A stretch of DNA of 64,000 nucleotides from Nematopogon swammerdamellus (lineage: Eukaryota; Arthropoda; Insecta; Lepidoptera; Adelidae), in the NCBI GenBank assembly GCA_946902875.1, contig OX336336.1:5178545-5242544 (forward strand). Reading direction: 5' to 3'. Below are positions 19,866-29,850 of this stretch, in pieces. How positions within the stretch are numbered: position 1 is the first letter of the stretch; each line of letters opens with the position of its first letter. Position numbers and translations under genes: made by a program. The notes beneath the pieces were generated by a model. It did no database searches, was not told the origin of the DNA, and was given only the letters and a program-made list of their open reading frames with translations.

Positions 19866-20415
19866 GAAAGTAAGTAACTAAAGACGGGCCCGAAGGCGGA
19901 TCTGCGCTCACGTAAACGATATTATTTCTCGATGAAAGTAACTAAGGGCGAGGCGAAAGGCGGAGCTGATTTCAGGAAGAAGAAAAAAATTCTTGAAGAA
20001 AATAAGTAACTAAGGGCGAGGCCGAAGAAGGCCAAGCTCTATTCTGGAAGACCATAAACCTTCTCGAAGAAAGTAAGTAACTATGGGCGAGGCCGCAGGC
20101 CGAGCTGCGTTCAGGAAGAAGCTAAACCATCTTGAAGAAAGTAAGTAACTAAGGCTAGGCCGAAGGCCGAGCTACGTTCGGATAATTGAAAAACCATCTC
20201 GAAGAAAGCAAGTAACTAAGGGCGAGGCCGAAGGCCGAGCTGCGTTCAGGAAGAAGCTAAACCATCTTGAAGAAAGTAAGCAACTAAGGCGAGGCCGAAG
20301 GCCGAGCTACGTTCTGACAAATGATAAACCATCTCGAAGAAAGCAAGTAACTAAGGGCGAGGCCGAAGGCCGAGCTGCGTTCAGGAAGAAGCTAAACCAT
20401 CTCGAATAAAGTTAA
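19866..20415 (+). repeat. Minisatellite, about 66-bp unit, dimeric order
   Basis: About eight units of the pattern AAGTAACTAAGGGCGAGGCC + GAAGGCCGAGCTGCGTTC + a variable 30 bases. From 20090 on, two unit types alternate: one with GCGTTCAGGAAGAAGC, the other with ACGTTCTGACAAATG or ACGTTCGGATAATTG. This gives a higher-order repeat near 130 bp. GGCCGAAGGCC at the unit centre is a palindrome. Confidence 0.85.
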
Positions 20416-20459
20416 TTAATATTAAGATTGAGTTAATTTAATTTAAATTTTATTATAAA

Positions 20460-20955
20460 GTCCACGCTTCTAACGGCAAATATACCGTGCATCCTAGAAC
20501 CTCGCGGTTATTCCCGGCTGGATGGCAAGAGGCCCGATGCTAGAGACCTTAGTGCCATGGACTAAGGGTAGTTCTTTGATGTGGGACGCCACTTTTGTTC
20601 TCACATTGGCTCCAAGTCACGTTAGGACATCTTCAAGAGCGGCTGGCGCGGCCGAGGCTGGGGCGGAGAGCCTCCAACGCAGCAAATATAGAAATATAAT
20701 TCAAGATTTCGAATTTGTTGCGTTTGCGGTTGAAACCCTCGGTCCGTGGAGCAGTGAAGCCAAAAGAGGCTTGAGCTGGTTGACGCAACTGGTGTCCCGT
20801 CATCAAGGGCTTATGTACTTCATTCAAAGGGTAAGCCTTGCCATCCAGCGGGGTAATGCCGCAAGTGCTCTAAGAACATTTGAAAATGCCCGTTTTGATA
20901 GTTATTTTAATGTTTGTTAGGTAGGTTTAATTCTTAAGTTATTAATATTACTTTT
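20460..20955 (+). pseudogene. Retroelement-type ORF C-terminus ('ETLGPW...AIQRGNAAS')
   Basis: RPD (one frame), then after a shift LVPWTKGSSLMWDATF, APSHVRTSSRAAGAA, ETLGPWSSEAKRG and QRVSLAIQRGNAAS, ending ...FDSYFNVC and a stop at 20918-20920. The series 'RPDG..PWxxGxxLxWDAT...ETLGPW...QRxSxAIQRGNAASVLGT' is one I recognise from C-terminal parts of many animal mobile-element ORFs; I do not assign the superfamily. A second copy of the last 75 codons is on the minus strand at 42555-42790 with the same terminal residues. Confidence 0.6.
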
Positions 20956-21064
20956 TTATTTTTTTATGAAATAAATAGATTGAGTAAACGATATTATATT
21001 CTATCGAAGAAAGGAAGTCTTTAAGGGCGAGGCCCGAAGGCGGAAGAGGGTTTTTGGTTTACCT

Positions 21065-21310
21065 GAACGCAGCTCGGCCTTCGGCCTCGCACTTAGTTCC
21101 TTCCTTTCTTCCAGAAGGTTTGTCGTCTTCCTGAACGCAGCTCGGCCTTCGGCCTCGCCCTTACTTACTTCCTTTATTTGAGAAAGGTTTATCGTTTACC
21201 TGAAAGCAGCTCGGCCTTCGGCCTCGCCCTTAGTTAGTTACTTTCTTTAAGAAGGTTTATCGATTACCTGAACGCAGCTCGGCCTTCGGCCTCGCCCTTA
21301 GTTACTTACA
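21065..21310 (-). repeat. Minisatellite, reverse-oriented array
   Basis: Four units of CTGAACGCAGCTCGGCCTTC + GGCCTCGCCCTTAGTTACTT, the reverse complement of the array at 19866-20415. Confidence 0.85.
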
Positions 21311-21425
21311 TTCTTCTTTGGAATACGAATTTCACGCGAGCGGAGCCGCGGGCTCAGCTAGTACTTAATATAGGTATAGGTAATGCAAACATTTAAGTCT
21401 TTACTTATGGAAGTCGCAATATCAT

Positions 21426-21547
21426 GGCAGCAAAGTTACTGGCGGAAAGCAGTGGTTCCGTACCGCTGAAGGCCGGGAGGACTGGAGGAAAACTGGAGAG
21501 GCGTATGTCCAGCAGTGGACGCTTACACGCTGACTGACTGACTGAAA
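21426..21547 (+). pseudogene. RTE-type LINE 3' end
   Basis: One frame reads GSKVTGGKQWFRTAEGRED, then WRKTGEAYVQQWTLTR, with a stop at 21531. 'DWRxxGEAYVQQWT' is the common C-terminal end of RTE-clade ORFs in moths. A (TGAC)n run starts at the stop codon, as expected since RTE elements end in a short tandem repeat just after the ORF. Confidence 0.75.
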
Positions 21548-22000
21548 GGTACTGGTGGTGTTTTCCAGTACCTATGTGCACCCACAGCTCTTCAAGCTGA
21601 GGTAATTTTTGCACCTGTGCAACTGCTAGCACTACGACATCGGTATCTACAGTACGTAGCATAATTTTTGTTAAGCCCATCATGCGAGTATCCGCCTCTT
21701 CATGATTACACGGGGCTAATCGCTGTGTGTCACGGGCACGGGTGATGTTGGTAAAAATATTTGGCCCATCCGTGATGCAAACTTCTTTCCCATTCTCAAT
21801 TTCGTTTGCGAAGGATTGGGAGAGTATTGAAAGCAAGTGAAACAGTCCTTCTTTGTTTGAATTGTCCCTTAGGAAATTCCCCCAGCCTTTAGGTATTTTG
21901 GCCGTAGCAGACACCAGTGTTTTTTGTCCAGTGCCACGTTTTTCTTTGGTTATATTTTTTAGACTGTCACTATTATACGCTCGCTTATATACGCTCTTAA
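21546..22000 (-). pseudogene. Transposon gene fragment, 'HEEADTRM' segment
   Basis: Minus strand from about 22000: SVYKRAYNSDSLKNITKEKR, GTGQKTLVSATAKIPKGWGN, NSNKEGLFHLLS, PCNHEEADTRMM, a short internal deletion, RTVDTDVVVLAV and LWVHIGTGKHHQYL. It is open throughout. The order and spacing match the animal multicopy family described at 19020-19326. Downstream the gene is broken by the RTE end and the minisatellite element. The GC-rich tail near 21990-22080 is not obviously part of it. Confidence 0.7.
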
Positions 22001-22196
22001 ACGCGGCGGCGGCGCACGTACGGTGCGGCGCGGGGGCCGACTAAAATCATACGCACCCCGCAGCTATCCCCCGCCCGCTCGGCTCTAATGGATATAGGTA
22101 AGTAGGCATAGGTACGTCCTTACTACGTACCTACCTAATAAATAATCTACAAATTAATAGAGTAGTTAATTAGTAATTAATAGTCGAGTCGGCGAC

Positions 22197-22860
22197 TGTC
22201 CTCCTGTGAAACTTGGAAGCGAAACCCTACCACACACTAGCTCCGTGCGTTATGTAGGAATGCACTTAGATAGGAGGCAGACATTCAAAGAGCACATCAG
22301 GCGCAAAAGACAGGAACTGAACCTACGGCTCAACAAACTGCACTGACTGATGGGCAGAGCCTCTAAACTGAGCACATCCAACAAACTCCTCATCTACAAA
22401 GCGGTCATCAAGCCGGTGTGGACATATGGCATACAGTTGCGGGGCACTGCAGGCAACAGTAACATTGAGATCTTGCAGAGATTCCAAAACAAAGTGCTTC
22501 GAAACATATCAAACGCACCATGGTTCTCTAAAAACGATGACATACACGAGCATCTCAAAGTGCCGAGCATAAAAGCTGAGATCCAGTCGAATTGTACCAG
22601 ATACAAGACGAGGCTAAAAAATCACCCAAATATTCTGGCCACGGCACTCCTGGACCACACCGGCCCTGGAAGGCTGAAACGACACCAAGTGTTGACCCTA
22701 GATCTTCGACACTAACAACCAAAAGGGAGAGCCGTCAATAGATGGCTCACCTCAAACGCCACACCCCAAACAACAAATAATCTGCTTATGGTATATTCCG
22801 ATGGCAGATGGCTAAATCAGAAAAAAAAATAATTATAGAACTAATATAAACTGTTAATAG
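22197..22860 (+). pseudogene. Jockey-type LINE ORF2 C-terminus and 3' region
   Basis: CPPVKLGSETLPH, VRYVGMHLDRRQTFKEHI and LNKLH, a stop at about 22344, then LMGRASKLSTSNKLLIYKAV, IKPVWTYGIQLRGTAGNSNI, EILQRFQNKVLRNI and YKTRLKNHPN, ending at 22715. 'LSxxNKLLLYKxxIKPxWTYGIQLWGxA' is a signature of jockey-clade reverse transcriptases; the in-frame TGA replaces the usual Trp codon. The remaining 145 bases are its 3' UTR. Confidence 0.85.
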
Positions 22861-23757
22861 AACTTTATAAAATTTATAGCACTTCGGTCGAAACGGCTAT
22901 GCGAATAGTTCGTGTTTTCCGTCCAGTTCAGTGTAGCCGGCGCGAAATGAAGGGAAGCAATGACATGGCACCTAGTTCACCCGGTGTTATGGGCTGACAT
23001 CACGGATGTTGTAGGTGATGTAGCCAACCGTGTCAGTTTCCATAAAAAAATGACGACATGGTAATAAATATAAAGCATTTACTTTAGGTAGCAATCACAA
23101 ACATGGGTAAGGTAGGTATGTGTGTGTGTATTTGAGGGTGTGTGTGTGTGTGTATGTGAATAATTTTATGTTTAATTAGCAATAATTTTACAAATGTATA
23201 ATAATAATAATTATCACGTATCACCTAGGTACTGTTTTCGCTATGTTAGCCTCAAAATGTAAATACACCGCACTGTTTTGATTTTTTTTCACTCACTTAT
23301 TATTACTCCATCCCAATAAAATTTATATATTTGTAATCCTGGTAAATGCAGCTTTTAGCAAATATTTTTTATTTATCTTTATCTTTAGAAGTTCAAAAGT
23401 AAACGACGTTTATTTAAAAAAAAAATTTTCACGTTTTGTGAGTTTTGCCTAATATTTATATTTTTTTGTATAGAAAGGCAAAATGTTTCTTCCAGAAATG
23501 AATCCGTCATCCTTGAGTTATCCGAAAATGACATCACACTTGCCCTAATACCTATAGTTTTGAAGGAATAGGGTACAAAGTGAAGCGCGGCAGAAGCAAA
23601 CTTCCACCCCCTCCCCCCGCCACCCCCGCGGTGACCCCCGATGTCTACCGGTGGAAATCCACTCAGGAGCACCTAAGGAACAACTGTTGCAAGTATGAGC
23701 CTTCTAAGTAAAAATGCAGGGTGTCCATACAAACTATCGCACTAAATCCCCCACTAA
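22841..23757 (-). repeat. Right inverted arm
   Basis: Mirror of 18080-19003, including the truncated SINE at 22880-23048 and the (GT)n run at 23118-23155. The inner end near 22841 abuts the jockey 3' region. Confidence 0.85.
22880..23048 (+). mobile_element. SINE-A tail in the right arm
   Basis: CGAAACGGCTATGCG to GTCAGTTTCCATAAAAAAA, truncated at the same base as the left-arm copy. Confidence 0.9.
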
Positions 23758-23957
23758 CTAGGTTTATAGTTAGTATGCTGTATATTTAATATGATTAAAA
23801 AAGATGTCATAAATAAAAAATATTTCATAAAATTGTTTGTCCGTTCTTCCTCACATTTAGTTATTAATGGAATTTATGGACACTTTCTTGCATATCCAAT
23901 GGTTCTATTCATTTGTGATGGAAGGGAGTTAAGGGAGTGCTAAGAAACCAGTGTTTT

Positions 23958-24343
23958 TAGGGTTCCGTACCATAAAAGGTAAAAACGGAACTCTTATAAT
24001 ATCACTCCCGTGTCCGTTCGTCTGTCACAGAGGTTTTTCTCGAAAACTAATTACGTCCAAGGTTTCTAAAGAAAAACGATTTCTAAAGTGATTTTGATTA
24101 AAAAAAATTTTTTTTTAATAGTGTTAGTAGAAAAAGCCATGCATTATAGGAAAACTGCAGGTTTTTTTAACAAAGTAACAGGTGCGATAAAAACAATATT
24201 TTTTATATTATGCAAGAAGCAATGGTTTGCCTACCAGGCAAACCGGATTGCTGTAGTTTTCATTTTGGTAGACACACAACACAAATGTATTGTGGTACGC
24301 AACCCTCGGGGCGCGAGTCCGACTTGCACTTGTCGGCTTTTAG
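23958..24343 (+). repeat. 'GTTCCGTA' repeat, near full length
   Basis: TAGGGTTCCGTACC to GCGCGAGTCCGACTTGC and TGTCGGCTTTT. The first half (ACGGAACTCTTATAATATCA, TCGAAAACTAA) matches 50519-50700; the last 60 bases match all family members. Confidence 0.75.
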
Positions 24344-25795
24344 GTTCTATGAGTATCACCAAAGATGGAACCTTGTCACATGTTCCCTGGGTATCCTACA
24401 ACCACAAATAAATACACATATTTAATTTATTTTGAAACATAATTTGGAATTATTTTGAAACTGAATTGCATTGCCTGACAGACAGGCTAGTTGGACTACC
24501 ATCCTACAATTTATTTTTTATAGGTTAAGTACCTTTACCGTTAAAGCTCGAAGTAAAGACGAGTTAGAAGCGAACAACTCTTAAATAGTTTACGTCATTT
24601 TATCAAAACTCGCTACTACTCGTAATTTTTATTTTATTTTATTATATCACTTTGGATTACATAAATTAAACATAGCACTTCGAATAAGTTCACTTTGCAT
24701 CCCCTCAGTGGGTGCTCACTCACATTAACAATTTCCCTTGTGTGCTATTGGAACGACGACGACGCGACGCGGAACATCCAGCAGTTTGAACGTTCGCGCG
24801 CAACAGGTTTCACCAGCAGCCCGTGGTCTGCCGAACACCGCCATGATTCGCCGACACGGAGCGACTAGCGACGCCGCCGTTACGCCGACAGCGGGCGGCG
24901 CGTGGCGGCGCGCTGAGCTGATGTCGCCGCGCTCCCGCGTAGAGCTAGGCGTTTAACAGATGCAACAAAGCACTACAAATTAAGTAAATATACAATTAAA
25001 ACTTATCTAGAAATATAATATTAACTACTGAGAAATCCGAAATAACAAAATGAACGTACCGGACGGGAGTTACGTAATAATCTGTGTAACTATGTGAGCA
25101 ATTTATTTTATATACAGAACCAGAATATTTATACCCCATTCGCATCGCAAAGAACTCCCAATTTCCATACACCTCCGAATTTCCATTGGCAGGTAGTAGA
25201 AACGGTGCCACGTGTTATTAGTTTGCTGTTATAATATCATTTTCAGGCACTCATCTTCATTCAGTGCGGAATTCCGCGAATAGACCCGCTGAATTGGAAA
25301 CCAACTGAAATATTACTGTTATGAATTTATGAATATTTAATTTTATTCGTTGCCTATCTACAGGGTTATTCAGCAATTATAGCTACCAACATTTTATGAT
25401 TTGGGGTGATTGTGGAGCAGAGATCACCTTTGGCCTTTGTTAGTTTATTTTTTATTTTTTATAAAAAAAATTATCCCCATGCTTTGGCTGTGCCTGACTG
25501 TCTTCAACCGACAGACCGTTGTTTGGCACAGCCAACCTTGTTGGTTCTCTATAAAAATGCGGTTCAGTGCGATTATGTTGATCAAGAAATTATATTTTAG
25601 ATTTTAAACGATGCAATCGCCAAAGTTCATTTGAACTCCAGAAGGGGTGACCCTTCAAATGTTGGTAGCCAATCATTACTGAATATATGTATATTATACT
25701 CGTACGTATACCTACCTACACAACATACAATAGGATTGTCGAAAAGGCAAATGTGTTCAGGAGTTTTTTGTACGTTCGTTTGGTTAAAACATTAT
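24344..25795. other. Non-coding stretch with a GC-rich island
   Basis: A dense CpG island lies at 24745-24960 (GACGACGACGCGACGCGG, CGGCGGCGCGTGG-like runs) in otherwise AT-rich DNA. One frame across it is open for 72 codons (Ala/Arg/Thr-rich) but shows no domain. It could be an unrecognised promoter or first exon. The rest holds nothing I recognise. Confidence 0.4.
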
Positions 25796-26159
25796 CAATA
25801 CTAATAATAAATCTGTAAGGGATGGTCATGGAGTAAGTAACTTTTGTTTATGAGATAGGTACTGCGTTTGTAGACTCTATGTGTGATACTAAAACTAAAT
25901 TGACGATTTTTAGAAATATTTTCTATAAGTATGTATGTTCCTCCATAACTCTTAAACCGATCATCCGAATTCGATGAAACGTAGTACAAACATATTCAGC
26001 TATACGTGACACAGGATAGGCAATGAATTTCAGTTCTCGTTACGTTAACATGTCGCTCTCATACAAACCGAATTGTTCCGAGCGCCGAAATAAAGGTCCT
26101 TCCTTTCTTCTTTTTAACTAAGAATTTCACGCGAGCGAAGCCCCGGGCATAAAGTAGTT
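25796..26159 (-). repeat. 'GCGGCTTCGC' repeat, reverse copy
   Basis: AATACTAATAATAAATCTGT to TTTCACGCGAGCGAAGCC, colinear in reverse with 10360-10800 apart from a shorter left part. Confidence 0.85.
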
Positions 26160-26716
26160 AATAATATTTTATGGCTTTTGCGTGCCCATTGACAGTGTGA
26201 GATCTAATCGGAATATTTTTCCTAATAAAACCTCGCATTCTTCCTCAATTTCCGATACTTTCTTTCATAGCTCTACGCGGTCTCGTTACGGGCAGATGCG
26301 AGCACAAGAATGTAGATTGGCGTTATTTGTCGAAACTTGAAGGATCTGTCAAGCAAGAATGTGTCTATTGTACTCGGTACTTGAGCCGATTCGCTCGTCC
26401 GTTTGTTGTTTCCGCCTCTAGAAATGTTTGCGCGATGTTTTTTGGGGCGAATTGAGAAAATAATTAACGTATTTATTATTTGTTCGTGAAGAGTGCTCTG
26501 AAAATATATTTCTCTGAGTGCTGTGGAAGATGATGTATTACAGTTCAAACACTTTCGAGAATATTGTGACCATTATTATTTCTCTATGATTGTAACAATC
26601 AATACATTCACGAGCACGTGCTGTCACACGTGAAAAGAGACGTCGATAAATATTTTTCAGTCGTGTGATAACTATTTATTATGTCGGCACAAGGAAACGA
26701 ATTCTGATACTATACC
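26160..26716. other. Non-coding stretch, nothing recognised
   Basis: No gene or repeat family seen. Confidence 0.45.
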
Positions 26717-27126
26717 GCGGCTGGTGGCCGAGTGGTTTGGGCGCCGGTCTTTCTTGCGAGAGGTCCGAGGTTCGAATCCGGCCGGCGTGTACCAATGAGT
26801 TTTTTTAAAGAAAAAATGTACGTGCATACCTACACCTGCTTGCACCTTTCGGAACCGGTGTAAAACTGTAGTTAGGTTAGATCCCTTCCCTTGCCCCTTA
26901 CTAGGTGGTAGGCTCAAATTGTAGCCGACTGGGTTGATACTACCGTACTGGATGTTAGATGCCCGCATAGCAGCCTCGGTTGTGTTCTCCTCTAGTCCAG
27001 TATAGCCAGCAATCCAGGGAAGTCTCCGGTATGGCACCTACCTTCTCGGAGGTGATATTGGCTGGTCGGAGCATGTGCTTTGGCCCCTCCGACTCAGCCA
27101 CCCATAACGGATTACATAAAAAAAAT
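26717..27126 (+). mobile_element. SINE-B, full length
   Basis: GCGGCTGGTGGCCGAGTGG head with box A, box B GGTTCGAATCC (from 26770), core TTACTAGGTGGTAGGCT and end CACCCATAACGGATTACAT plus an A-tail. Colinear with 6983-7386 at high identity. Confidence 0.9.
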
Positions 27127-27533
27127 ACACGAAATGTGAGCCAGAAAAAAAGAACGCAGTTCTACAAGCGAAACAATAGGCGAACTTTTTCATAGCTCTC
27201 TTCGTTCGATTTACAAAATAATAATTATTATGATATGTCTGCAAAGCAATCTCTTCTAGTTACTATTTATTTATGCCTTTCAAAGAATTTCCAATTTCTA
27301 TAATGAGCCTCTGAAACGAGTTTTGCGAAATGGCCTCTACTGTCTGAAAAGTTGTGACCTCTCAAGAAGAATTCAAACTTTGTGAACAAAAAAATCGTGC
27401 GTCTGGTAGATATCTAATAAGTCTGCGAGACCGAGACGAGCCAAGTATTTGCATGAACTGAGAAAACGACAAGCTATGGAAAGGTCAACAGAGACGGACT
27501 TAGAAACTCACAAAACTCGTGTTTCATCATTTT

Positions 27534-28000
27534 TAGGGTTCCGTTTCCGTAGTACGGGACCCTATTACTAAGCCTACGTCGTCTGTCTGTCTGTCTGTTC
27601 GAAGGCTGTATCTTTTGAACCGTAATAGGTAGCCCGTTGAAATTTTCACAGAATATGTGTTATTATGACTGATATAACAACAAATAATAATAAAAATAAG
27701 AAAAAGTAAAAAAAATCACGGGAAAAAATCGCAATTTTTTCACTATTTTAAGTTTTATGCAAAAAAAACACATAGGAAGGCTTTGACGAGAAAGGTCACT
27801 ATGACTTTTTTAAAGTAGATGAAATTCCCAACACTTTGAGCTCTAATTCAGTTTTTTAGGTCTAAAAGCTCCCAAGAAACAGGGTTCACAAAATTTGCAA
27901 TTTTTTTCTAAAAATTTTAAAATGTGAAATGGTCAATTTTCGACCAAAATATCAGGCATAATGAGGTATCTACGGGGAAAGTCATGGGAAATGAAGTTGT
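27534..28000 (+). repeat. 'GTTCCGTA' repeat, left half plus unfamiliar body
   Basis: TAGGGTTCCG, GGGACCCTATTACTAAGCCT, (CTGT)n, CTTTTGAACCGTAATAGGTA and GATATAACAAC are as in 46684-47014, but the usual GCGCGAGT...GGCCGG end is absent and a different A/T-rich body follows. The right boundary is uncertain. Confidence 0.6.
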
Positions 28001-28259
28001 AGCAAATTTAATTACCTTTATTTTGAGACTAGAGGTGTGTCCGTAGGCGTGATAGTTTGTTCGATGACGACCATAAACCAAACAAACTTAAGGTCGAGTG
28101 TTAAGGGGAAGTTACAATAAAATTACTAGAATTCTTCTCCATATGTTTATTATCGAGTTACATATATTATGTAAATCTAAACTTAATTCCAGTGAATAAA
28201 AAAAGAGGAAATATACAAACAAATTTATAAAAACTATCATTTAATTTTTTTTTTACATA

Positions 28260-28810
28260 GAACTAGGCTCCCTACCACTGTTGGGCTTAAGTTAACCTAC
28301 GCGTCTTCTTTGAGGGTCCAGGAGTATCAATATTAACTTCGACGATGGGGGAGATGTCGATGGCGAGGTTTATGACCATTTGAAGAGCAGGAGAGACATC
28401 AAAGACTTCTTCAATAGCATCATCGGGGTCGTCTCCATCTTCTTCTACATCCTCGATTGGTGGGACATTCGTGCACTCTCTCCCCTCACAATATTTGCAG
28501 AGTGTAGAGCACTTCATCCCCGCCTTCCTACAAGAGCGACCCAGTACAAGCTTTCTTGCACTTGCAGGATAGGCTTTTCAGATGTAGTTGAGGGGCTGGG
28601 GGCATGATTTGACAGCTCATTTGGGCACTTCCTAGGATAAAGAATAGTGGGCACTTAACTAGAAAGCGCTCGATTCTATATTCTGTGACTACACGATGAC
28701 TACTCAGCTCGCCGCCGCAATAATTTCTTGGTTCAATATTTAAAAAGATCGCCTTCTTTTGAACAGCCGACGTATTTCTTTGATGAAACGTATTTAATGT
28801 ATGCAAGAAT
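28260..28810 (-). pseudogene. Transposon gene C-terminus with a CXC-type cysteine block
   Basis: Minus strand: MPPAPQLHLKSLSCKCKKAC, TGS, then one frame over, SCRKAGMKCSTLCKYCEGRE and CTNVPP, then an acidic stretch and a stop at 28287. The pattern 'CxCxxxCxxxCxCxKxxxxCxxxCxxCxGxxC' ends the same animal multicopy family as the fragments at 19020 and 21546 (from memory of the family). A 1-base frameshift splits it. It is 5 kb beyond the inverted-arm structure, so it is a second insertion or a displaced end. Confidence 0.6.
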
Positions 28811-29014
28811 TATTACTTTCGACGTTTCTATTATTGATGCGGGCAAAGGGCAAAGGAGGAACCTTGCTAACCGCAAAAGACTTTTTCTAACACAATAAAG
28901 GAAGTTTGTTATGAATTGCTTCAATAGATGAACGAATCTTCTGTCAAGGATTCTCATACATAAATTTAAAACATTTGCAATCTCTAAAAATATTGCTAAG
29001 TAATATTTTTTTTC
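28811..29014. other. Non-coding DNA beside the transposon gene fragment
   Basis: No further motif of the family is recognisable on either strand. Confidence 0.4.
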
Positions 29015-29075
29015 GTACATACATTCATACCACGCGCTATGTCCCGACGATCGGGGTAAGCAGAGTAATCGGGAT
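29015..29075 (-). repeat. 'ACAGCGTGTGG' repeat fragment
   Basis: ATACCACGCGCTATGTCCCG and GGTAAGCAGAGTAATCGG are the end of the family seen at 4070-4390. Confidence 0.6.
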
Positions 29076-29273
29076 ATACAGGTGTGTGTGCCGCGAATTC
29101 TATCTAAGAAACTCATTAAAAATTTGCATCAAAACAGCGGAAGAAAAGAGCAAGCATAATAAAATTGTTCGTCTATCTATGTAGATAGATTATCCACAGT
29201 GACATTTTCTGACGGATTTGTGTGAACACCTCAACTAAATGCAAGTTCGCAGGGTAGTGTAATTTATGTAATT

Positions 29274-29329
29274 TATTGGCGACTTCGTACCTACGTAATG
29301 TACATTACGTAGGTACGAAGTCGCCAATA
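29274..29329. repeat. Perfect 56-bp palindrome
   Basis: Starts TATTGGCGACTTCG and is exactly self-complementary with no loop (centre TGT|ACA at 29301/29302). The surrounding DNA is not repetitive as far as I can see. Confidence 0.95.
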
Positions 29330-29698
29330 GTTTAGTTTTCTAAATTTCATACGCTTTCTGTACGGCCATAAATGTGGTGTGTGTGCTGTGAAATTTTCGT
29401 ACATGTAAAAGTGTGCCAATGTCAATGAAGAGGGTTGAAAAGCCCTGATCTAAAGGCTCAGCGAAGGTTATCTAGCTATTACCTTCGATGCTTCGAGGGT
29501 GCGGCGGAGGAGTAGCGGCGCTAACCCCTTCTCAAGTAGGACCTAACAAGGCAAGCCAGGCAGCAACATACCTGAGTGAACTTTGGCACCGAGGAGCGAC
29601 TAGCCCAGCCTAGCGGAAGGAAGTACAGAGACGAGTAATCTAGGGTCGGCCGATATTGGTATAGAGGTAGTTATTTACTACATATGTAATGGAACATT

Positions 29699-29850
29699 GA
29701 TCTCTTAACATTGAACATTGAAAGGTTAATTGGGAGAAATCCCTGTAAGTGATAAGTCCGCCTTTGCCCCTCATGTAAATTACTAATCGTTTCTGTAAAA
29801 TGTTTTTTGGAGCAATAAAGTATTTCTATCTATCTATCTATCTCTCCATC
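29699..29850 (+). mobile_element. LINE 3' tail ('AAGTCCGCCTTTG' family)
   Basis: GTAAGTGATAAGTCCGCCTT, then AGCAATAAAGTATTTCTATC and a (CTAT)n tail ending at about 29845. Same family as 3513-3650 in the other orientation. Confidence 0.7.

Larger units (their letters stand above)
19817..21362. mobile_element. 'GCGGCTTCGC' element expanded into an inverted minisatellite
   Basis: The left end CCCGCGGCTTCGCTCGCGTG (19827 region) and the right end CACGCGAGCGGAGCCGCGGG (to about 21353) are inverted. Between them lie a left array (19866-20415), a retroelement ORF end (20460-20955) and a right array of the same unit in reverse (21065-21310). The most economical reading is an inverted pair of GCGGCTTCGC elements whose internal GGGCGAGGCC unit was amplified on both sides. 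Confidence 0.65.
18080..23757. mobile_element. 5.7-kb composite bounded by about 0.92-kb inverted arms
   Basis: The outer ends TTAGTGGGGGATTTAGTGCG (18080) and its complement (to 23757) begin near-identical inverted arms, 18080-19003 and 22841-23757. The arms share AAGGCTCATACTTGCAACAG, the GTCACCGCGGGGGTGGCGG tract, a truncated SINE and a (CA)n run. Differences are few. The space between them holds fragments of one reverse-strand transposon gene (19020-19326 and 21546-22000), separated by a minisatellite-bearing repeat and an RTE end, plus a jockey end next to the right arm. Either a DNA transposon with very long terminal inverted repeats and later insertions, or a segmental inverted duplication around older elements. 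I see no clear target duplication outside the arms. Confidence 0.7.

Noticed and set aside
21405..21545. C-terminal part of the minus-strand frame that begins in the HEEADTRM fragment
   Set aside because: From about 21545 leftwards the sequence is the RTE LINE end on the plus strand, so the frame simply runs through antisense DNA; the transposon homology stops at GTGKHHQYL.
24738..24956. 72-codon frame in the GC-rich island
   Set aside because: Ala/Arg/Thr-rich with no motif; in CpG-rich DNA such frames are expected by chance. Kept only as a possible promoter or exon island.
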